NCBI GenBank assembly: GCA_021802165.1
Contig: JAKAAU010000099.1
Span: 1 to 6,189 of the forward strand
Direction: 5' to 3'
Source: Thermoplasmata archaeon
Lineage (GTDB): Archaea; Thermoplasmatota; Thermoplasmata; Thermoplasmatales; Thermoplasmataceae
DNA length: 6,189 nt
In this document: positions 5,353 to 6,189 of the stretch, piece by piece
Numbering within the stretch: the stretch's first letter is position 1
Layout of the letters: every line of letters starts with the position of its first letter
Notes under the pieces: generated by a model
Seen by the model: the letters and a program-made list of their open reading frames with translations, nothing else
Database searches by the model: none
Told to the model about the DNA's origin: nothing
Made by a program: the position numbers and the translations under genes

Positions 5353-6189
5353 AAAAATAGCCCGCCAGTTTAATTGGCATTGACAGGTGCCTTCTGGCTA
5401 TAACCGGCACCTCATAGAATCCTTCATTTATTTCACGATATTTTTCTACATATACTGGATTCTTATATCTTCTATGGCATGAAGGACATCTGAAATCCAT
5501 CTTTCCTTTTGATTTGGTCTTTACATGGCACACCGAGCATACAGGAACTTCCTTTATATATACAGGAGCTTTTTTCACCAGTTTAATTTTTTCCAGTTTG
5601 ATCGTACCTTTCTGATACGATCCATAAGCAGTTACAATATCGCCCGGCACCAGTGAAAGTAATATTTTTCTGAATTCCTTGGTAGGTTCAAAGGCGGCAA
5701 GTCTGAACTCCATATTTTTATAATTTAAACTGGTAAAGGAATGTCCGCCCTCTATAGTATAGGGGTTTCCCGAAATCACGCCTGTTACCGCATATGAACC
5801 CATGTCAGAAAGATAATTTGGATCACATATAATATGATCGTCAGTACCCTGGTTTGTTTTATATATTATATATCCTTCATCCTCTATTTTATGGTTCTTC
5901 TGTATTTCTTCATAAATATTTATCAGATCATTTTTTACTATGCCCCTGACTCCGAATATCACCGGAGTTTTCGGTTTCGGGAATATGGCAGGATATTTAT
6001 TCTGAAAATCTATATTATTGAAAGTTGAAGCGTATTTTTCAGGGAGTTTACTTATCTCCATTTTTTCATCATGATCAATATCATCATAATGTGGGTATCT
6101 GTAATCGAGCAACTCGTATGTATAGCGATCCTCAGGCCATGCCAATGATGCGGCCGAGCCTATTATACCATGGCCATTCCTAAATTTTC
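5321..6189 (-). CDS. tiaS: tRNA(Ile2) 2-agmatinylcytidine synthetase TiaS, 5' end cut by window
   Basis: TiaS attaches agmatine to C34 of the CAU-anticodon tRNA-Ile2 using ATP, so that the tRNA reads AUA; it is archaeal and generally essential. The visible part covers roughly 288 residues. It begins NGHGIIGSAASLAWPED and YELLDYRYP, followed by TFNNID, PVIFGVRG and YKTNQGTDDHI (the DUF1743/catalytic and ferredoxin-like parts). An OB-fold lies around GSYAVTGVISG to GTIKLEKIKLV, and a C-terminal zinc ribbon has CSVC and CPSC pairs (bases 5477-5539). The first in-frame start-like codon, TTG at 6145, is not the true start: the frame stays open to base 6187 and the upstream residues match the family. 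Judging from the usual 420-450 residues, about 120-150 are missing, including the autophosphorylated threonine region. The 3' end overlaps or abuts the NMP kinase gene. Confidence 0.93.
   Translation of the reverse strand, partial: KFRNGHGIIGSAASLAWPEDRYTYELLDYRYPHYDDIDHDEKMEISKLPEKYASTFNNIDFQNKYPAIFPKPKTPVIFGVRGIVKNDLINIYEEIQKNHKIEDEGYIIYKTNQGTDDHIICDPNYLSDMGSYAVTGVISGNPYTIEGGHSFTSLNYKNMEFRLAAFEPTKEFRKILLSLVPGDIVTAYGSYQKGTIKLEKIKLVKKAPVYIKEVPVCSVCHVKTKSKGKMDFRCPSCHRRYKNPVYVEKYREINEGFYEVPVIARRHLSMPIKLAGYFYGNGNQSGVI

Overview
The window looks like a stretch of low-GC archaeal chromosome. Coding is dense, Ile ATA and Arg AGA/AGG codons are common, TATA-box-like promoters lie about 25 bases before start codons, and several proteins belong to archaeal families: TiaS (archaea only), archaeal-type Elp3 and the AK6/Fap7 NMP kinase. 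The overall flavour suggests Thermoplasmatales (Ferroplasma, Acidiplasma, Picrophilus or relatives). That placement is inference, because no rRNA or other phylogenetic marker is present.

Layout. One gene runs rightward: elp3 at the left edge, cut at its 5' end by the window. Seven genes run leftward from the right edge. In transcription order these are tiaS (also cut at its 5' end), an AK6/Fap7-like NMP kinase overlapping or abutting tiaS, an 86-residue unknown protein, a ParA/Soj ATPase, a 116-residue basic protein whose start overlaps the parA end, a tandem universal-stress-protein (Usp) protein, and a class II (FucA-like) aldolase. elp3 and the aldolase gene converge on a 208-base AT-rich spacer. 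I saw no tRNA, rRNA, CRISPR array, insertion sequence or other mobile element.

How the genes may work together. Both edge genes encode tRNA wobble-base (position 34) enzymes: Elp3 modifies U34, and TiaS makes agmatidine at C34 of tRNA-Ile2. The kinase next to tiaS belongs to a family linked to small-subunit ribosome maturation, so the right part has a translation theme. The parA pair is the most interesting module. It has its own leaderless-type promoter, and the translationally overlapping small basic protein may be a DNA-binding partner in place of ParB. The Usp and aldolase genes each have a plausible promoter of their own and need not be functionally linked to the rest.

Nothing here is clearly a new system. 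The leads worth a second look are the ParA plus 116-residue protein pair, the orphan 86-residue protein, and three start-site problems: both edge genes continue past the window, and the kinase start is ambiguous.
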